64,000 nucleotides of DNA from Erwinia typographi (GCF_000773975.1 NZ_JRUQ01000044.1:1-64000), one strand, 5' to 3'. Counted from the first letter of the stretch, positions 1 through 10,142 are shown. Notes: generated from the sequence alone by a model not told the origin. Numbers and translations: made by a program.

Positions 1-28
1 CCTATATCAGGACTAGTCAATGGTTCTG

Positions 29-1501
29 CTAATCCCGCGATTCAAATTTCGGGAACTGCATCTCGCTGTATTTTACAAAGCGCGTTTTCCGGGTCAGTTT
101 AAAGCCAAACCAGATAATCAGAAATAGCGGAATGCCGATATAGGTTGCGGTCACGCCGTACCAGTCGATGCGATCGGCCAGGAACGCCTGATAGTTCTGT
201 CCCAGGGTAATGATCAGGCAGAGGACAAAGGCAAAGATCGGCCCCAGCGGGAAGAAACCGGAGCGATACGGCAGGTCCGCCGGGTCCAGCCCCTGAGCCA
301 CATAGCCACGACGAAAACGGTAATGGCTGATCGCGATGCCGAGCCAGGCGATAAAGCCGGTCATGCCAGAGGTATTAAGCAGCCACAGGTAGACGCTCTG
401 ATTGCCGAACATTGAGGTCAGGAAGCACAGCCCCGCCACCGCGGTAGTGGCATACAGCGCGTTGCGCGGCACGCCGCCTTTGGACAGTTTGCCAAACATA
501 CGCGGCGCTTTGCCTTCGCGAGCCAGGGTGAACAGCATCCGCGTTGACGCATACATTCCTGAGTTCCCGGCGGAGAGCACGGCGGTCAGGATCACGGCAT
601 TCATGACCGCCGCCGCTGAAAGCAGCCCGGCATGTTTGAACACCAGCGTAAACGGACTGACGCTGATATCGGTCACGTCGTTACGCAGCAGGTTTGGATC
701 GGTGTAAGGGATAATCAGGCTGATCACCAGTATCGCAAATACATAGAACAGCAGGATGCGCCAGAACACCTGACGCACGGCGCGAGGGATGTTTTTAGCC
801 GGATCTTTTGACTCCCCGGCCGCGATACCGATCAGCTCAGTTCCCTGGAAGGAGAAGCCAACGATCATCGCCACGCCAATCATCGCCGAGAAGCCACCGG
901 CAAAGGGCGCATCGCCAATTTTCCAGTTCTGCCAGCCAGCCGCTTCGCCGCCTCTGAGAATGCCCACAATCATCAGCACGCCCACCGCGATGAAGACGAT
1001 CACCGTCACCACTTTGATCAGCGAGAACCAGTATTCCGCTTCGCCGAAGCCTTTTACCGAGATGTAGTTCAGCAGGAAGATCACGCACAGGAACAGCGCG
1101 CTCCACAGCCAGCCGGGAGTATCGGGGAACCAGTAGGTCATCACCAGCTGTGAGGCCACCAGGTCAACGGCGATGGTTACCGCCCAGTTGTACCAATAGT
1201 TCCAGCCCAGCGCGAAACCGAAGCCCTCTTCCACATAGTTAGCGCCGTAGGTGGAGAACGAGCCTGAAACCGGCATAAAGGCTGCCAGCTCGCCGAGGCT
1301 GGTCATCAGGAAATAAACCATCAGCCCGATCAGCATATAGGAGAGCAGCGCGCCGCCCGGACCGGCCTGCGAGATAGTGGCGCCGGAGGCCACGAATAAA
1401 CCGGTGCCAATCGAACCGCCAATGGCGATCATCGTCAGATGACGCGCCTTAAGCTCACGCCGTAGCGCAGGCTGTTGTGTTGTTTTTGTGTCCTGAACCA
1501 T
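29..1501 (-). CDS. lysP: Lysine-specific permease LysP
   Basis: Inner-membrane lysine:proton symporter of the amino acid-polyamine-organocation superfamily. In E. coli it also restrains the pH sensor CadC. The 490-residue product has the family length and about 12 hydrophobic segments. The signature glycine-rich first helix (GGSIGTGLFVASG, near residue 25) is followed by a strongly conserved stretch, GWNYWYNWAV. A longer in-frame start exists 45 bases upstream, but the start given here matches the MV-x-x-TKTT amino end of the E. coli protein. The neighbours yeiE and yeiH are in the E. coli order, which supports the assignment. No lysine riboswitch or strong Shine-Dalgarno is seen upstream. 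Confidence 0.96.
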   Translation of the reverse strand: MVQDTKTTQQPALRRELKARHLTMIAIGGSIGTGLFVASGATISQAGPGGALLSYMLIGLMVYFLMTSLGELAAFMPVSGSFSTYGANYVEEGFGFALGWNYWYNWAVTIAVDLVASQLVMTYWFPDTPGWLWSALFLCVIFLLNYISVKGFGEAEYWFSLIKVVTVIVFIAVGVLMIVGILRGGEAAGWQNWKIGDAPFAGGFSAMIGVAMIVGFSFQGTELIGIAAGESKDPAKNIPRAVRQVFWRILLFYVFAILVISLIIPYTDPNLLRNDVTDISVSPFTLVFKHAGLLSAAAVMNAVILTAVLSAGNSGMYASTRMLFTLAREGKAPRMFGKLSKGGVPRNALYATTAVAGLCFLTSMFGNQSVYLWLLNTSGMTGFIAWLGIAISHYRFRRGYVAQGLDPADLPYRSGFFPLGPIFAFVLCLIITLGQNYQAFLADRIDWYGVTATYIGIPLFLIIWFGFKLTRKTRFVKYSEMQFPKFESRD

Positions 1502-1656
1502 CTTTAAATGCTGCGTCCTTGAAAAAATAAGGCGCGATTGTAGCAAACTGACCCGGCACGCATAGTGATTACGCCATGTTATAAGATAGCTTCATGATCG
1601 GCTCAGAATTATTAGTTTGAGCGTATTTTACCGGAGAAGTAGCGGGGATTTTTGCT

Positions 1657-1676
1657 GGCCCCGACTGGGCGGGGCC
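1657..1676. terminator. GC-rich hairpin between yeiE and lysP
   Basis: A perfect 7-bp stem (GGCCCCG/CGGGGCC) with a 6-base loop lies just after the yeiE stop codon. No T-tract follows on either strand, so it is not a canonical intrinsic terminator. It could protect the 3' end of yeiE mRNA or mark a factor-dependent stop. Confidence 0.4.
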
Positions 1677-1690
1677 TGTTCTGACGGGCG

Positions 1691-2557
1691 TTATTCCGTA
1701 CAGTAGCTTAAAAAGCGCAGCAAAGACTTGGAGAGATGCTTCTGCCGGTGATGAATGCGATACAGCGTGCGTTTCAGCTTAGGCAGAGGAACATTCACCT
1801 CCCTGAGGGTGCCAACGGCCAGCTGCTCGGCGATCACCCGGCGCGACAGGCAGCTAATCCCCATACCGTGGCGGACGGCATGTTTGATCGCTTCAGAGTT
1901 GCCCAGCTCCAGCGCCAGCCTGAACTGCGGCAAATGTGACAGCAGTAGATAGTCTACGATTTCGCGGGTGCCGGAACCGTGCTCGCGCAGAATCCAGGGG
2001 GCGGAAGCCAGCGTTTCCAGGCTGACCGGCCGCGTGAAAATCTCCGCATCCGGCGCGGCAAACACCACCAGCTCATCTTCCAGCCAGGGTTCGCTGAGAA
2101 TTTCAGGCATATGGCACGGGCCTTCGATCAGGCCGATATCAACGCGAAAATCCGCCACGGCGGTAATCACGTCCTGACTGTTGCCGACGCTAAGCTCCAG
2201 CGGCAGGTCGGGATAGTCCTTGCGCCAGCCTGCCAGCATCCCCGGCAGCAGGTAGTTGCCGATGGTGCTGCTGGCATAGACCCGCAGCGCCCCATTGTCT
2301 TCACGAAACAGCTGTTCGATTTCCATCGCCTGCTCCAGCAGCGCAACCGTGCGCGGATAGAGTAAGCGCCCGTGCTCGTTGACCACCAGCCGCTTGCCGA
2401 CGCGGTCGAAAAGCTGCACGCTAAGCTGGCTTTCAAGATCCGCCAGCGCGGCGCTGACGGCCGATTGCGACAGCGCCAGTATCTGCGAGGCCTGGGTTGT
2501 CGAACCGCTCTTCAGCACTTCAGCAAAAACTTCCAGCTGCCTTAATGTAATATGCAT
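1691..2557 (-). CDS. yeiE: LysR-family transcriptional regulator YeiE
   Basis: A 288-residue LysR-type regulator. The N-terminal winged helix-turn-helix covers about residues 1-60 ([20 protein letters not shown], then [13 protein letters not shown]). The C-terminal periplasmic-binding-like effector domain begins near residue 90. The gene lies between lysP and divergent yeiH, as in E. coli, which supports orthology. A good Shine-Dalgarno (GAGGAG) precedes the ATG. It probably controls one or both neighbours; the effector cannot be read from sequence. Confidence 0.93.
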   Translation of the reverse strand: MHITLRQLEVFAEVLKSGSTTQASQILALSQSAVSAALADLESQLSVQLFDRVGKRLVVNEHGRLLYPRTVALLEQAMEIEQLFREDNGALRVYASSTIGNYLLPGMLAGWRKDYPDLPLELSVGNSQDVITAVADFRVDIGLIEGPCHMPEILSEPWLEDELVVFAAPDAEIFTRPVSLETLASAPWILREHGSGTREIVDYLLLSHLPQFRLALELGNSEAIKHAVRHGMGISCLSRRVIAEQLAVGTLREVNVPLPKLKRTLYRIHHRQKHLSKSLLRFLSYCTE

Positions 2558-2617
2558 CGCTGCTCCTCAGTCGCGATCATTCTGCTCGCCCCATTGTTCT
2601 ACCACTTATTCCGGTTA

Positions 2618-2633
2618 ATTATAAATATATAAT
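2618..2633. promoter_or_regulatory. AT-rich palindrome in the yeiE-yeiH divergent region
   Basis: ATTATA-AATA-TATAAT is a perfect inverted repeat with 6-bp arms. It lies between the two divergent starts, where a LysR-type protein would be expected to bind. It may equally be promoter AT-richness. Confidence 0.3.
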
Positions 2634-2690
2634 CAATTTCTCTTTTAAGCCAGATTTCTCCATGCTGTCAGTATTGAAAAGGAGAAGGCT

Positions 2691-3749
2691 ATGACCACAC
2701 TGACTCTGCACCACCCCCAACACCAGCCTGCCCGCTACGTTGCCGGAGTCCTGCTTGCCCTGCTGCTCGCCACCGCGGCCAACTGGCTGGGGAGTTTTCC
2801 CGCCGTTGCCGCGCTGGGGCTGGGCGCCCTGACGCTGGCTATCGTCGCCGGAATTGTCGCTGGCAACACTATTTACCCACCCCTGGCTGAAAGATGCGAT
2901 CCGGGCGTGATGCTGGCGAAACAGCAGCTGCTGCGCCTTGGCATTATTCTTTATGGCTTTCGACTGACCTTTCAGCAGATCGCCGAGGTTGGCATAAGCG
3001 GCGTGCTGATTGATGCGCTGACGCTCAGCTCGACGTTTCTGCTCGCCTGCTGGCTGGGCCGTCGGGTGCTTGGGCTGGATCGTGACACCGTCTGGCTGAT
3101 TGGCGCCGGCAGCAGCATCTGCGGCGCGGCGGCGGTGCTGGCTACCGAACCGGTTCTCAAGGCGCAAGCGTCTAAAGTCGCGGTGGCCATCGCTACCGTG
3201 GTGATTTTTGGCACGCTGGCGATTTTCATTTACCCACTGCTCTACCCGCTGGCCTCAGCCCTCTTCCCCTCCGTCACCCCCGGCAGCTGGGGCGTGTTTA
3301 CCGGCTCAACGATGCACGAAGTGGCGCAGGTGGTGGCAGCCGGTCACGCCGTCGGCCCGGAAACGGAAAATACGGCGGTGATTGCTAAAATGCTGCGGGT
3401 CATGATGCTGGCCCCCTTCCTGCTGCTGCTCAGCGCCAGGATTCGTCAGCTTGCTCCATCTGCTACGAGCAGTCAGACGACGCTGCGCTTCCCGTGGTTT
3501 GCGCTGGTGTTTATCGCGGTGGCGCTATTTAACTCGCTGCATGTGCTGCCGGAATCGGTGGTCAGCAGGCTGAACCAGCTGGATAATATTGTGCTGGCTA
3601 CCGCAATGGCGGCGCTGGGGCTGACTACCCATCTCAGCTCGCTGAAAAAGGCCGGGCTGAAGCCTCTGCTGCTTGGGCTGCTGCTGTTTGTCTGGCTGAT
3701 CGTGGGCGGCGGCGCGATTAACCTGCTGATCCAGCATTTGTTGTCATGA
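2691..3749 (+). CDS. yeiH: UPF0324 inner-membrane protein YeiH
   Basis: A 352-residue polytopic membrane protein of the UPF0324 (YeiH) family. It has about ten hydrophobic segments and the conserved core GAGSSICGAAA near residue 140, followed by GSTMHEVAQVVAAG. It starts just after an AAGGAG Shine-Dalgarno and is divergent from yeiE. Members are often paired with LysR regulators, and some related proteins have been linked to sulfonate or small organic-anion handling. The transported compound is not established. The family call is firm and the function unknown. Confidence 0.9.
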   Translation: MTTLTLHHPQHQPARYVAGVLLALLLATAANWLGSFPAVAALGLGALTLAIVAGIVAGNTIYPPLAERCDPGVMLAKQQLLRLGIILYGFRLTFQQIAEVGISGVLIDALTLSSTFLLACWLGRRVLGLDRDTVWLIGAGSSICGAAAVLATEPVLKAQASKVAVAIATVVIFGTLAIFIYPLLYPLASALFPSVTPGSWGVFTGSTMHEVAQVVAAGHAVGPETENTAVIAKMLRVMMLAPFLLLLSARIRQLAPSATSSQTTLRFPWFALVFIAVALFNSLHVLPESVVSRLNQLDNIVLATAMAALGLTTHLSSLKKAGLKPLLLGLLLFVWLIVGGGAINLLIQHLLS

Positions 3750-3819
3750 CTTCAGGCCGTTTCCGGTTATCATTGCCTGATTGTGTCTGGAATGCAGGCC
3801 ACCTAACAGGAGAAACGGC

Positions 3820-4668
3820 ATGAAATATATCGGTGCCCACGTCAGCGCAGCAGGCGGCGTGGATCAAGCGGTGCTGCGCGCACATGAACTCGAAGCCACT
3901 GCCTTTGCGCTGTTTACCAAAAACCAGCGCCAGTGGCGGGCAGCGCCGCTGACTGATGAAGTCATTACCGCCTTTCGTGCGGCCTGTGAAAAATACCAGT
4001 ACGCCGCCGCGCAGATCCTGCCGCACGACAGCTACCTGATTAACCTTGGTCACCCCGTTTCCGAAGCGCTGGAGAAATCCCGCGAGGCCTTTCTGGATGA
4101 GCTACAGCGCTGCGAGCAACTCGGCCTGTCGCTGCTGAATTTTCATCCGGGCAGCCACCTGCACCAGATTGAAGAAGATGCCTGCCTGAAGCGCATTGCC
4201 GAATCGATCAATATTGCGCTCGATAAAACCACCGGCGTAACCGCCGTGATTGAGAATACCGCCGGACAGGGCAGCAACCTTGGCTTCCGCTTTGAGCATC
4301 TGGCGGCAATTATCGACGGCGTTGAGGATAAATCCCGCGTCGGCGTCTGTATTGATACCTGCCACGCCTTCGCAGGCGGCTACGATCTGCGGACGGAAGA
4401 AGAGTGCGTGAAGACGTTTGAAGAGTTTGAGCGCATCGTCGGCTTCCAGTATCTGCGCGGTATGCACCTGAACGATGCGAAAAGCGAGTTTGCCAGCCGC
4501 GTTGACCGCCATCACAGCCTGGGCGAAGGCAACATTGGTAAAACGGTGTTTAGCTGGCTGATGAAAGATCCGCGTTTCGACGGCATCCCAATGATTCTGG
4601 AGACCGTCAACCCGGATATCTGGAAAGATGAGATTGCCTGGCTGAAATCCGAACAGGTGGCGCAATAA
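3820..4668 (+). CDS. nfo: Endonuclease IV (AP endonuclease)
   Basis: Zinc-dependent apurinic/apyrimidinic endonuclease of base-excision repair. It cuts 5' of abasic sites and removes blocked 3' ends after oxidative damage. The 282 residues form a TIM-barrel with family metal-site motifs: [13 protein letters not shown] at the start, [28 protein letters not shown] and MHLNDAKS. The start was moved 39 bases inside the longest frame because [10 protein letters not shown] is the universal amino end and an ACAGGAGA ribosome site lies directly before it. It is in the E. coli position between yeiH and fruA. SoxRS control is known in E. coli but no SoxS box was identified here. Confidence 0.97.
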   Translation: MKYIGAHVSAAGGVDQAVLRAHELEATAFALFTKNQRQWRAAPLTDEVITAFRAACEKYQYAAAQILPHDSYLINLGHPVSEALEKSREAFLDELQRCEQLGLSLLNFHPGSHLHQIEEDACLKRIAESINIALDKTTGVTAVIENTAGQGSNLGFRFEHLAAIIDGVEDKSRVGVCIDTCHAFAGGYDLRTEEECVKTFEEFERIVGFQYLRGMHLNDAKSEFASRVDRHHSLGEGNIGKTVFSWLMKDPRFDGIPMILETVNPDIWKDEIAWLKSEQVAQ

Positions 4669-4717
4669 AGCCGCCCGGCTGAATAAGAGTCAGCACGCTC
4701 ACGCTTCATCACTCAGC

Positions 4718-4750
4718 ATAAAACAAGCGCGGTCACCCGCGCTTGTTTTT
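4718..4750. terminator. Bidirectional terminator between nfo and fruA
   Basis: A stem of about 12 bp (AACAAGCGCGG paired with CCGCGCTTGTT, loop TCAC) has A residues on the left and a T-tract on the right. It can end both the rightward nfo transcript and the leftward fruBKA transcript. Confidence 0.88.
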
Positions 4751-4769
4751 ATTGCCGTCACCGTCAGGA

Positions 4770-6458
4770 TCAGGCTTTGGCTAACTCTGTCTCCGGGCGT
4801 TTCAGCACGGCATATGAGAGACCAGCCACCACGGTGCCGATGATAATCGCCATCAGATACCCGATCACCGGCGTAATAGCGCCAGGGATCAGCAGTACGA
4901 ACAGCCCGCCGTGTGGCGCCATCAGTTTGGCTCCCACCGCCATCGAAATCGCTCCGGTCAGCGCGCCGCCGATGATGCAGCAGGGCAATACGCGCATCGG
5001 GTCACGGGCAGCGAACGGAATCGCGCCTTCAGAGATAAAGCACAGCCCCAGCACCAGCGCCGCCTTGCCCCCTTCCTGCTGACCTTTATTAAATTTCTTA
5101 CGGGCAACCAGCGTTGCCAGGCCCATTGCCAGCGGCGGCACCATACCGGCCGCCATAATGGCTGCCATTGGCGCGTAGGTCTGGGAACTCAGTAAGCCAA
5201 CGCCGAAGGCATAAGCCACTTTGTTCACCGGGCCGCCCATGTCGGTACACATCATCCCGCCGAGAATAGCGCCCAGCAGAATCGCGTTCGCCGTACCCAT
5301 GTTAGCCAGCCAGTGGGTCAGCCCTTCCATGATTTTTGCGACCGGCGTTCCCACCACGTAAATCATCAGCAGGCCGGTAATCAGGCTGGCGACCAGCGGA
5401 ATGATCAGGATAGGCTTCAGCGCTTCCATACTCTGCGGCAGCTTAAGCCTGGTGCTGATAAACTTCGCGGCGTAACCGGCAATGAAACCGGCGATAATCC
5501 CGCCGAGGAAGCCTGCGTTGATACTGGTGGCCAGCATGCCGCCAATCAGCCCCGGCGTCAGGCCCGGACGGTCGGCGATAGAGAAGGCAATAAAGCCCGC
5601 CAGCACCGGCACCATCAGCGCGAAGGCGCTGCCGCCGCCAATTTGCATCAGCGCGGCGGCCAGCGTGCCCTGCTCTTTAAACGCCGTAATACCGAAGGCG
5701 AAGGAGAGTGCGATGCTCAGACCGCCCGCCACCACCATCGGCAGCATGTAGGAAACCCCGGTCAACAGGTGACGGTAGGCGCCTGCGCTCTCTTTTTTCT
5801 CTTCGCCCTGGGAAGACTGCGCGCCCCCCTTAGGTTGATAAGGCTTCGCCTCCGCTACGGCTTTATCCAACTCCTGCGCGGTTTTCTTCAGCGCCAGGCC
5901 GGTAGAAGTGCGGTACATTGGCTTACCGGCGAACTTCGCCAGGTCTACGTCAATATCCGCCGCCACGATCACCAGATCGGCTTCCGCTACCTCTTCAGGG
6001 GTAATGGCATTGCCCGCTCCCACCGAACCACGGGTTTCCACCTTCACCCACCAGCCGCGTTTTTTCGCTTCGGTGTCGATGGCTTCTGCCGCCATAAAGG
6101 TGTGCGCCACGCCGGTTGGGCAGGCGGTAACCGCCACGATACGCTTCGCCCTGCCAGCCGTTGCGGCAACTGGCGAGGCAACCGCTGGCGCGTGCCAGGG
6201 TTTGGCTTCGGCCTGGGCTTTTGCCAGCACCGCGTCTGGCTGACGCAGAAGCTGTTCAATGTCCGCCAGATAGACCGCCTTGCCGTCAAGCGAAGCGTCG
6301 GAAGGAATGTTTTTCCCGGCAACGATCACCTGGTCAGCGTCGGCCAGGCTATCGGTGAGCGTCAGCCCCTTGCTGGCCGCGGCGGCCGTGGTGATATTTT
6401 TTGCCAGATAGCCTGTAGCAAGCCCCAGCGAAGCATCAATTATCAGCAGCGTTTTCAT
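4770..6458 (-). CDS. fruA: PTS fructose-specific EIIB'BC component
   Basis: Membrane permease of the fructose phosphotransferase system, which imports fructose as fructose 1-phosphate. Of 562 residues, about 1-100 form the duplicated B' domain and about 105-205 the active EIIB domain with the phosphocysteine at C113 (AVTACPTGVAHT). A linker rich in Gln, Glu and Lys leads to the EIIC membrane domain with many hydrophobic helices, including the motif EGAIPFAARDP. It is the last gene of fruBKA, 16 bases after fruK, and ends at the shared terminator. Confidence 0.97.
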   Translation of the reverse strand: MKTLLIIDASLGLATGYLAKNITTAAAASKGLTLTDSLADADQVIVAGKNIPSDASLDGKAVYLADIEQLLRQPDAVLAKAQAEAKPWHAPAVASPVAATAGRAKRIVAVTACPTGVAHTFMAAEAIDTEAKKRGWWVKVETRGSVGAGNAITPEEVAEADLVIVAADIDVDLAKFAGKPMYRTSTGLALKKTAQELDKAVAEAKPYQPKGGAQSSQGEEKKESAGAYRHLLTGVSYMLPMVVAGGLSIALSFAFGITAFKEQGTLAAALMQIGGGSAFALMVPVLAGFIAFSIADRPGLTPGLIGGMLATSINAGFLGGIIAGFIAGYAAKFISTRLKLPQSMEALKPILIIPLVASLITGLLMIYVVGTPVAKIMEGLTHWLANMGTANAILLGAILGGMMCTDMGGPVNKVAYAFGVGLLSSQTYAPMAAIMAAGMVPPLAMGLATLVARKKFNKGQQEGGKAALVLGLCFISEGAIPFAARDPMRVLPCCIIGGALTGAISMAVGAKLMAPHGGLFVLLIPGAITPVIGYLMAIIIGTVVAGLSYAVLKRPETELAKA

Positions 6459-6474
6459 TATCGCTCTCCTGCTG

Positions 6475-7413
6475 TTAGTTAAAAGGTTGTAGGTCGACGC
6501 GCGCCATCATCGCGGCCAACTGGGTACGGTCTTTAACGCCCACGTTGCTCTGACTGACGGCCATAGCCGCCACGGCGGTAGCAAGACGCAGCGTATGTTC
6601 GCTGGATTCACGCATCAGCAGGCCGTAAATCAGCCCCCCGACCATCGAGTCCCCGGCACCGACGGTGCTGACGACTTCACAAGCCGGTGGTTTGGCGATC
6701 CATTCACCTGAAGCATTCACCCACAGCGCGCCTTCGGCACCCAGTGAGATCACCACATGGGCAATGCCCTGCTCGCGCAGCGCATGAGCCGCTTCAATCA
6801 CGTCCTGCAAGGTGGGAAGCGGGCGTCCGGCCCAGATTTCCAGCTCGCGGCGATTGGGTTTCACCAGCCATGGAGCGGCTTTCAGCCCTGCCACCAGCGC
6901 TTCACGGCTGCTGTCGAAAATGATGCACGGGCAGTGGGTACGCAGCGCGGTCATCCACGCGGTAAACGCCTCCGGCTCCACGCCGGCGGGCAGACTGCCG
7001 CTGACGCAAACCATATCGAACTGCCCCAGCCAGCTCAGAGAATCCGCGGTAAAGCGCTCCCAGTCCTGCGGCGTGACGTCAAAACCAGAAAAGTTCAGGT
7101 CGGTCACGTCGCCCTGCTTCTCGGTCAGCTTGACGTTAATACGGGTGCGGCCTTCCACCACCTGAAAGCGGTTAGCGATCCCCAGCTCGCTGAACAGGTG
7201 CTGAAAACCATCCTGATTCTCTTTGCCGAGGAATCCCCCCACCGTGACGTCAATGCCAAGATCCTTGAGAACCTTAGCGACGTTGATGCCTTTGCCCGCG
7301 GCATGAAGTCCGGTTGTTTTCACCAGGTTCACCTCACCGCGCTCAATCTCCGGCGTGTAGCCGACCAGGTCATAGGCGGGATTCAGAGTAATTGTTGCGA
7401 CGCGACGACTCAT
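6475..7413 (-). CDS. fruK: 1-phosphofructokinase
   Basis: Phosphorylates fructose 1-phosphate to fructose 1,6-bisphosphate with ATP. It is a 312-residue PfkB/ribokinase-family kinase with an N-terminal substrate region ([16 protein letters not shown]) and the C-terminal anion-hole/catalytic motif [10 protein letters not shown] carrying the catalytic Asp. Its ATG overlaps the fruB stop by four bases, so translation is probably coupled. Fructose 1-phosphate, its substrate, is also the ligand that releases Cra from this operon. Confidence 0.97.
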   Translation of the reverse strand: MSRRVATITLNPAYDLVGYTPEIERGEVNLVKTTGLHAAGKGINVAKVLKDLGIDVTVGGFLGKENQDGFQHLFSELGIANRFQVVEGRTRINVKLTEKQGDVTDLNFSGFDVTPQDWERFTADSLSWLGQFDMVCVSGSLPAGVEPEAFTAWMTALRTHCPCIIFDSSREALVAGLKAAPWLVKPNRRELEIWAGRPLPTLQDVIEAAHALREQGIAHVVISLGAEGALWVNASGEWIAKPPACEVVSTVGAGDSMVGGLIYGLLMRESSEHTLRLATAVAAMAVSQSNVGVKDRTQLAAMMARVDLQPFN

Positions 7414-8543
7414 GCTGCCCCCTCGCCCAGTCCGGCTGAAATGGCTTCACCAATGGCATCCAGCGCGGCGCGCGCATCCTGTCCGCTGGCGGTAAAGCGC
7501 AGGCGATGGCCTTTTTTCACCCCCAGCGCCACCACCTTCATCAGGCTACGGCCGTTGGCCGGTTTCCCGCTGCCGTCAAGATTGGTCACGGTAACCTCGC
7601 AATTATACTGTTTGATGACGCTAACCAGGGCGGTTCCCGGACGTGCATGGAGGCCATGCTCGTTGCGAATGGTGAACTCTTCGGTCAGCACGTCGGCCTG
7701 TTCCGACACGTCGCTGGTGAGCAACGCCAGAATCCCCGCCGCATCCGCAGTCAGCAGCCGTTCAGCTTTTTGCTGAACCAGCAGGTCACTCAGATAGTTA
7801 AGGACGCTCATCGGCTGGTCGTCGGCTACGGCTACGGTCAGCAGCAGCGCCACTTTCTCGCCTTCTGCCTCAAAGGCATTTGCCGCACGGCTGACGGCCA
7901 CGGCGCTGCCGAGGTTGCCTTCAGTGCTGTCGCTCAGCCAGATGCCCTGCCCCAGGTTAAGCGGCCTGCCGGAGATTACGCTGCTGACGAAGCTGGCGTC
8001 CACGGAGCCAGCCTGCTGTAGCCGACCGGCGTTCAGCGCCTGTAAAGTCATTAAATCGCTGGCGGCGACTTCCGTCGCGATCAGAGAAGTATCGAATTTG
8101 AATTCCGCGCCCTGCTTTTCGCCCATCAGCAGGCCGCGCAGGGTTTCAGCGGAGTCAGTACTTTTCAGCTTTTCGGCTACGCTGTCATCGCTGAGCACAT
8201 GGGTCAGCTGACGCAGCAGCGCAAGGTGCTCGTCGGATTTTGCGGCAATGCCGATCACCACATATACGGTCTGATCGTCGCCCCAGGCGATCCCCTGCGG
8301 GAACTGAAAGACCTGCACGCCGGTCTGTAGTACCAGATCGCGGGTCTCGGTCGTGCCGTGAGGGATAGCAATGCCGTTACCCAGATAGGTTGAGGTTTGC
8401 TGCTCGCGAGCGAGCATCCCGTCGACGTACCCTTCCCCGACGTTACCGGCTGAAGTCAGCGCGGCGGCAACCTGACGAATGGCCTGTTCTTTATCTCCGG
8501 CGGTCGCGCCGGGGTGAATTGCGTTCAGTGCTAGCTGGAACAT
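7410..8543 (-). CDS. fruB: PTS fructose EIIA-HPr fusion (FPr)
   Basis: Multiphosphoryl transfer protein that takes phosphate from Enzyme I and passes it to FruA. The 377 residues contain an N-terminal EIIA(Fru) domain with active His62 ([10 protein letters not shown]), a middle connector, and a C-terminal HPr-like domain with His299 ([10 protein letters not shown]) and the Ser-containing GRSLMKV helix. This is the standard enterobacterial FPr architecture. It is the first gene of the operon, preceded by two Cra-type palindromes. Confidence 0.97.
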   Translation of the reverse strand: MFQLALNAIHPGATAGDKEQAIRQVAAALTSAGNVGEGYVDGMLAREQQTSTYLGNGIAIPHGTTETRDLVLQTGVQVFQFPQGIAWGDDQTVYVVIGIAAKSDEHLALLRQLTHVLSDDSVAEKLKSTDSAETLRGLLMGEKQGAEFKFDTSLIATEVAASDLMTLQALNAGRLQQAGSVDASFVSSVISGRPLNLGQGIWLSDSTEGNLGSAVAVSRAANAFEAEGEKVALLLTVAVADDQPMSVLNYLSDLLVQQKAERLLTADAAGILALLTSDVSEQADVLTEEFTIRNEHGLHARPGTALVSVIKQYNCEVTVTNLDGSGKPANGRSLMKVVALGVKKGHRLRFTASGQDARAALDAIGEAISAGLGEGAA

Positions 8544-8564
8544 AGTTCTCCTCTCTGCTGAATT

Positions 8565-8576
8565 TGAATCGTTTCA
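8565..8576. promoter_or_regulatory. Cra (FruR) operator, proximal
   Basis: TGAATCGTTTCA matches the Cra consensus palindrome TGAAACGTTTCA with one difference. It lies about 20 bases before the fruB start codon, as expected for repression that fructose 1-phosphate relieves. Confidence 0.8.
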
Positions 8577-8631
8577 GCTACTTTGAGAAAAAAAGCGCCG
8601 TCTGTTGAGTAACAAGCTGAACAGACAACGC

Positions 8632-8643
8632 TGAAACGTTTCA
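8632..8643. promoter_or_regulatory. Cra (FruR) operator, distal (perfect)
   Basis: TGAAACGTTTCA is a perfect 12-bp palindrome identical to the Cra consensus. It lies 67 bp upstream of the proximal site, so the pair reproduces the two-operator layout known for fruBKA. Confidence 0.88.
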
Positions 8644-8897
8644 AGGAGTTTGGTCCCGTTCGATCATGGGTTGCAAGTTTTACCGCTTACGGCGTAGCAG
8701 ATTTTTGATACCACGCACACTTTGCTGACGAGATTCAGAAAAAACAGGTTTCTGCCCCCCGTTAGCTGACGGTTGCTGAACGCCGGTAGTGCTGGTGAAA
8801 AATGAGCCTTGCGCAGCAGGCGCACTGGAGAAATAAAACGACTTGTGCGGTGCCGGAATCCGGCATTTAAAAGAGGTAAAAGCAGAAGATACGCAAG
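8644..8897. other. Intergenic region between the fruB operators and yeiW
   Basis: With the operator region, the gap between fruB and yeiW is about 350 bases. E. coli has setB here; no trace of it is seen. A leftward open frame runs through the gap, but it begins inside yeiW and its product resembles no family I know, so it is not called. The end of the fruB promoter should lie within the first part. Confidence 0.5.
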
Positions 8898-9152
8898 CTA
8901 AGGCGCGGTTTGCCGCTCCAGATCGAGCAAATAAATCATCGCCTCCTGCCGGTTGCTTTTGCACATTTCAAGTCCGGGCTTCAGCCCGGTGCAAACGGCT
9001 GGCCTTAGCGGCGAATTGAATATTTTGCAGCGCTGCTGTTCATCCAACTGAACGCAGGGTGTGTTGGCAGGCTTGCCGTTGGGCATCCCAGGCAAGGGGC
9101 TGGAAATTGAAGGCGCGGTACAACAGGCCCCACAGGCGGCACGGCACTCCAT
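8898..9152 (-). CDS. yeiW: YkgJ/UPF0153-type cysteine-cluster protein YeiW
   Basis: An 84-residue protein with a CxxxCGxCC amino end and further cysteines at CVQ, RCKIF, VCTG and EMC. This pattern is typical of the UPF0153 zinc- or iron-sulfur-binding cysteine-cluster family. Its position between the fru operon and efpL matches E. coli yeiW. No biochemical role is established. The start is chosen at MECRAAC because it puts the cysteine motif at the amino end, as in relatives. Confidence 0.8.
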   Translation of the reverse strand: MECRAACGACCTAPSISSPLPGMPNGKPANTPCVQLDEQQRCKIFNSPLRPAVCTGLKPGLEMCKSNRQEAMIYLLDLERQTAP

Positions 9153-9350
9153 CTTTCTTCTTTCCCCAGGGTGATATTGCGCGACAATAGCAGTCGCCGC
9201 CGGAGAAGGCTATTCTTTAATGAAAGCGGGTTATCACGCAATTCATCCGGGCTTTCTTTGCGAGCAGATGGGGTCAGCACTTGCCTGAATCCGTCAGCCG
9301 GAGTAAGTTGACGCGAGAATTTTCCACGGGCCTGTTATCGAGATCTTAGA

Positions 9351-9923
9351 ATGCCAAGAGCAAATGAAATAAAAAAAGGGATGGCGGTTAGCCTTAACGG
9401 CAAGCTGCTGTTAGTGAAGGACATTGATGTACAGAGCCCCAGCGCGCGCGGCGCTTCAACCCTGTATAAAATGCGCTTTACCGATATCCGCACCGGCCTG
9501 AAGGTTGAAGAGCGCTTCAAGGGCGATGAGATTATCGACACTATCTCCTTAAGCCGCCGCCAGGTCACCTTCTCTTATATAGACGGTGATGAATACGTCT
9601 TTATGGATGATGAGGACTATACCCCTTACGTCTTTAAGAGGGAGCAGATCGAAGAAGAGCTGCTGTTCCTGCCAGAAGGCGGCATTCCCGGCATTCAGGT
9701 ATTAACGATGGATGGGCAGGTGCTGGCACTTGAGCTGCCGCAGACGGTTGATATGGAGATTGTGGACACCACGCCCGGCATCAAAGGGGCTTCCGCCAGC
9801 GCCAGAACCAAACCGGCCAGCATGAGCACCGGTCTGGTGATTCAGGTGCCCGAATACCTGAGCAACGGCGACAAAATTCGCATTCATATTCCTGAGCGTC
9901 GCTATATGAGCCGTGCAGACTAG
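9351..9923 (+). CDS. yeiP: Elongation factor P-like protein EfpL (YeiP)
   Basis: A paralogue of EF-P that helps the ribosome through stall-prone motifs such as proline runs. The 190 residues form a KOW-like N-domain followed by two OB domains ending in [14 protein letters not shown]. At the tip of the first-domain loop, where EF-P carries a modified lysine, this protein has Arg33 (SPSARGAST). That distinguishes the YeiP/EfpL subfamily and means the EpmA beta-lysylation pathway does not apply. Length and sequence are close to E. coli YeiP throughout. Confidence 0.95.
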   Translation: MPRANEIKKGMAVSLNGKLLLVKDIDVQSPSARGASTLYKMRFTDIRTGLKVEERFKGDEIIDTISLSRRQVTFSYIDGDEYVFMDDEDYTPYVFKREQIEEELLFLPEGGIPGIQVLTMDGQVLALELPQTVDMEIVDTTPGIKGASASARTKPASMSTGLVIQVPEYLSNGDKIRIHIPERRYMSRAD

Positions 9924-9960
9924 CAGGGTAGCCCGGCGATGACCCGTGCATCGCCGCAAT

Positions 9961-9975
9961 TGTTATGTTATAACA
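9961..9975. promoter_or_regulatory. Zur-like operator upstream of yeiR
   Basis: TGTTATGTTATAACA matches the core Zur consensus TGTTATAWTATAACA at 14 of 15 positions. It overlaps a TTATAA element that could act as a -10. It lies about 170 bases ahead of the zinc-binding GTPase gene yeiR. Prediction by eye only. Confidence 0.55.
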
Positions 9976-10142
9976 AAAAATCAGCGCGCAGACGGACAGC
10001 ATCTCAGCCTGTGCTCACCATCCAGTCAGCGAAACGTCGAGCTTCCCCCTTCTGGCAACGCCCTGTTTGCGGTTAGCGTTGAGGTCTGCACGCTATTTTT
10101 GCCATATTGCCAGCGCATGATTCATCCAATAAGGAGAGAAAG

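Noticed and set aside
5313-6482. 389-codon frame opposite fruA
   Set aside because: Long antisense frame rich in Arg, Gln and His, a mirror of the GC-biased codons of fruA, which is certain.
8680-8964. 94-codon leftward frame between yeiW and fruB
   Set aside because: It starts inside yeiW in another phase and has no recognisable motif. The part past yeiW could still hide a short gene, but the evidence is too weak.
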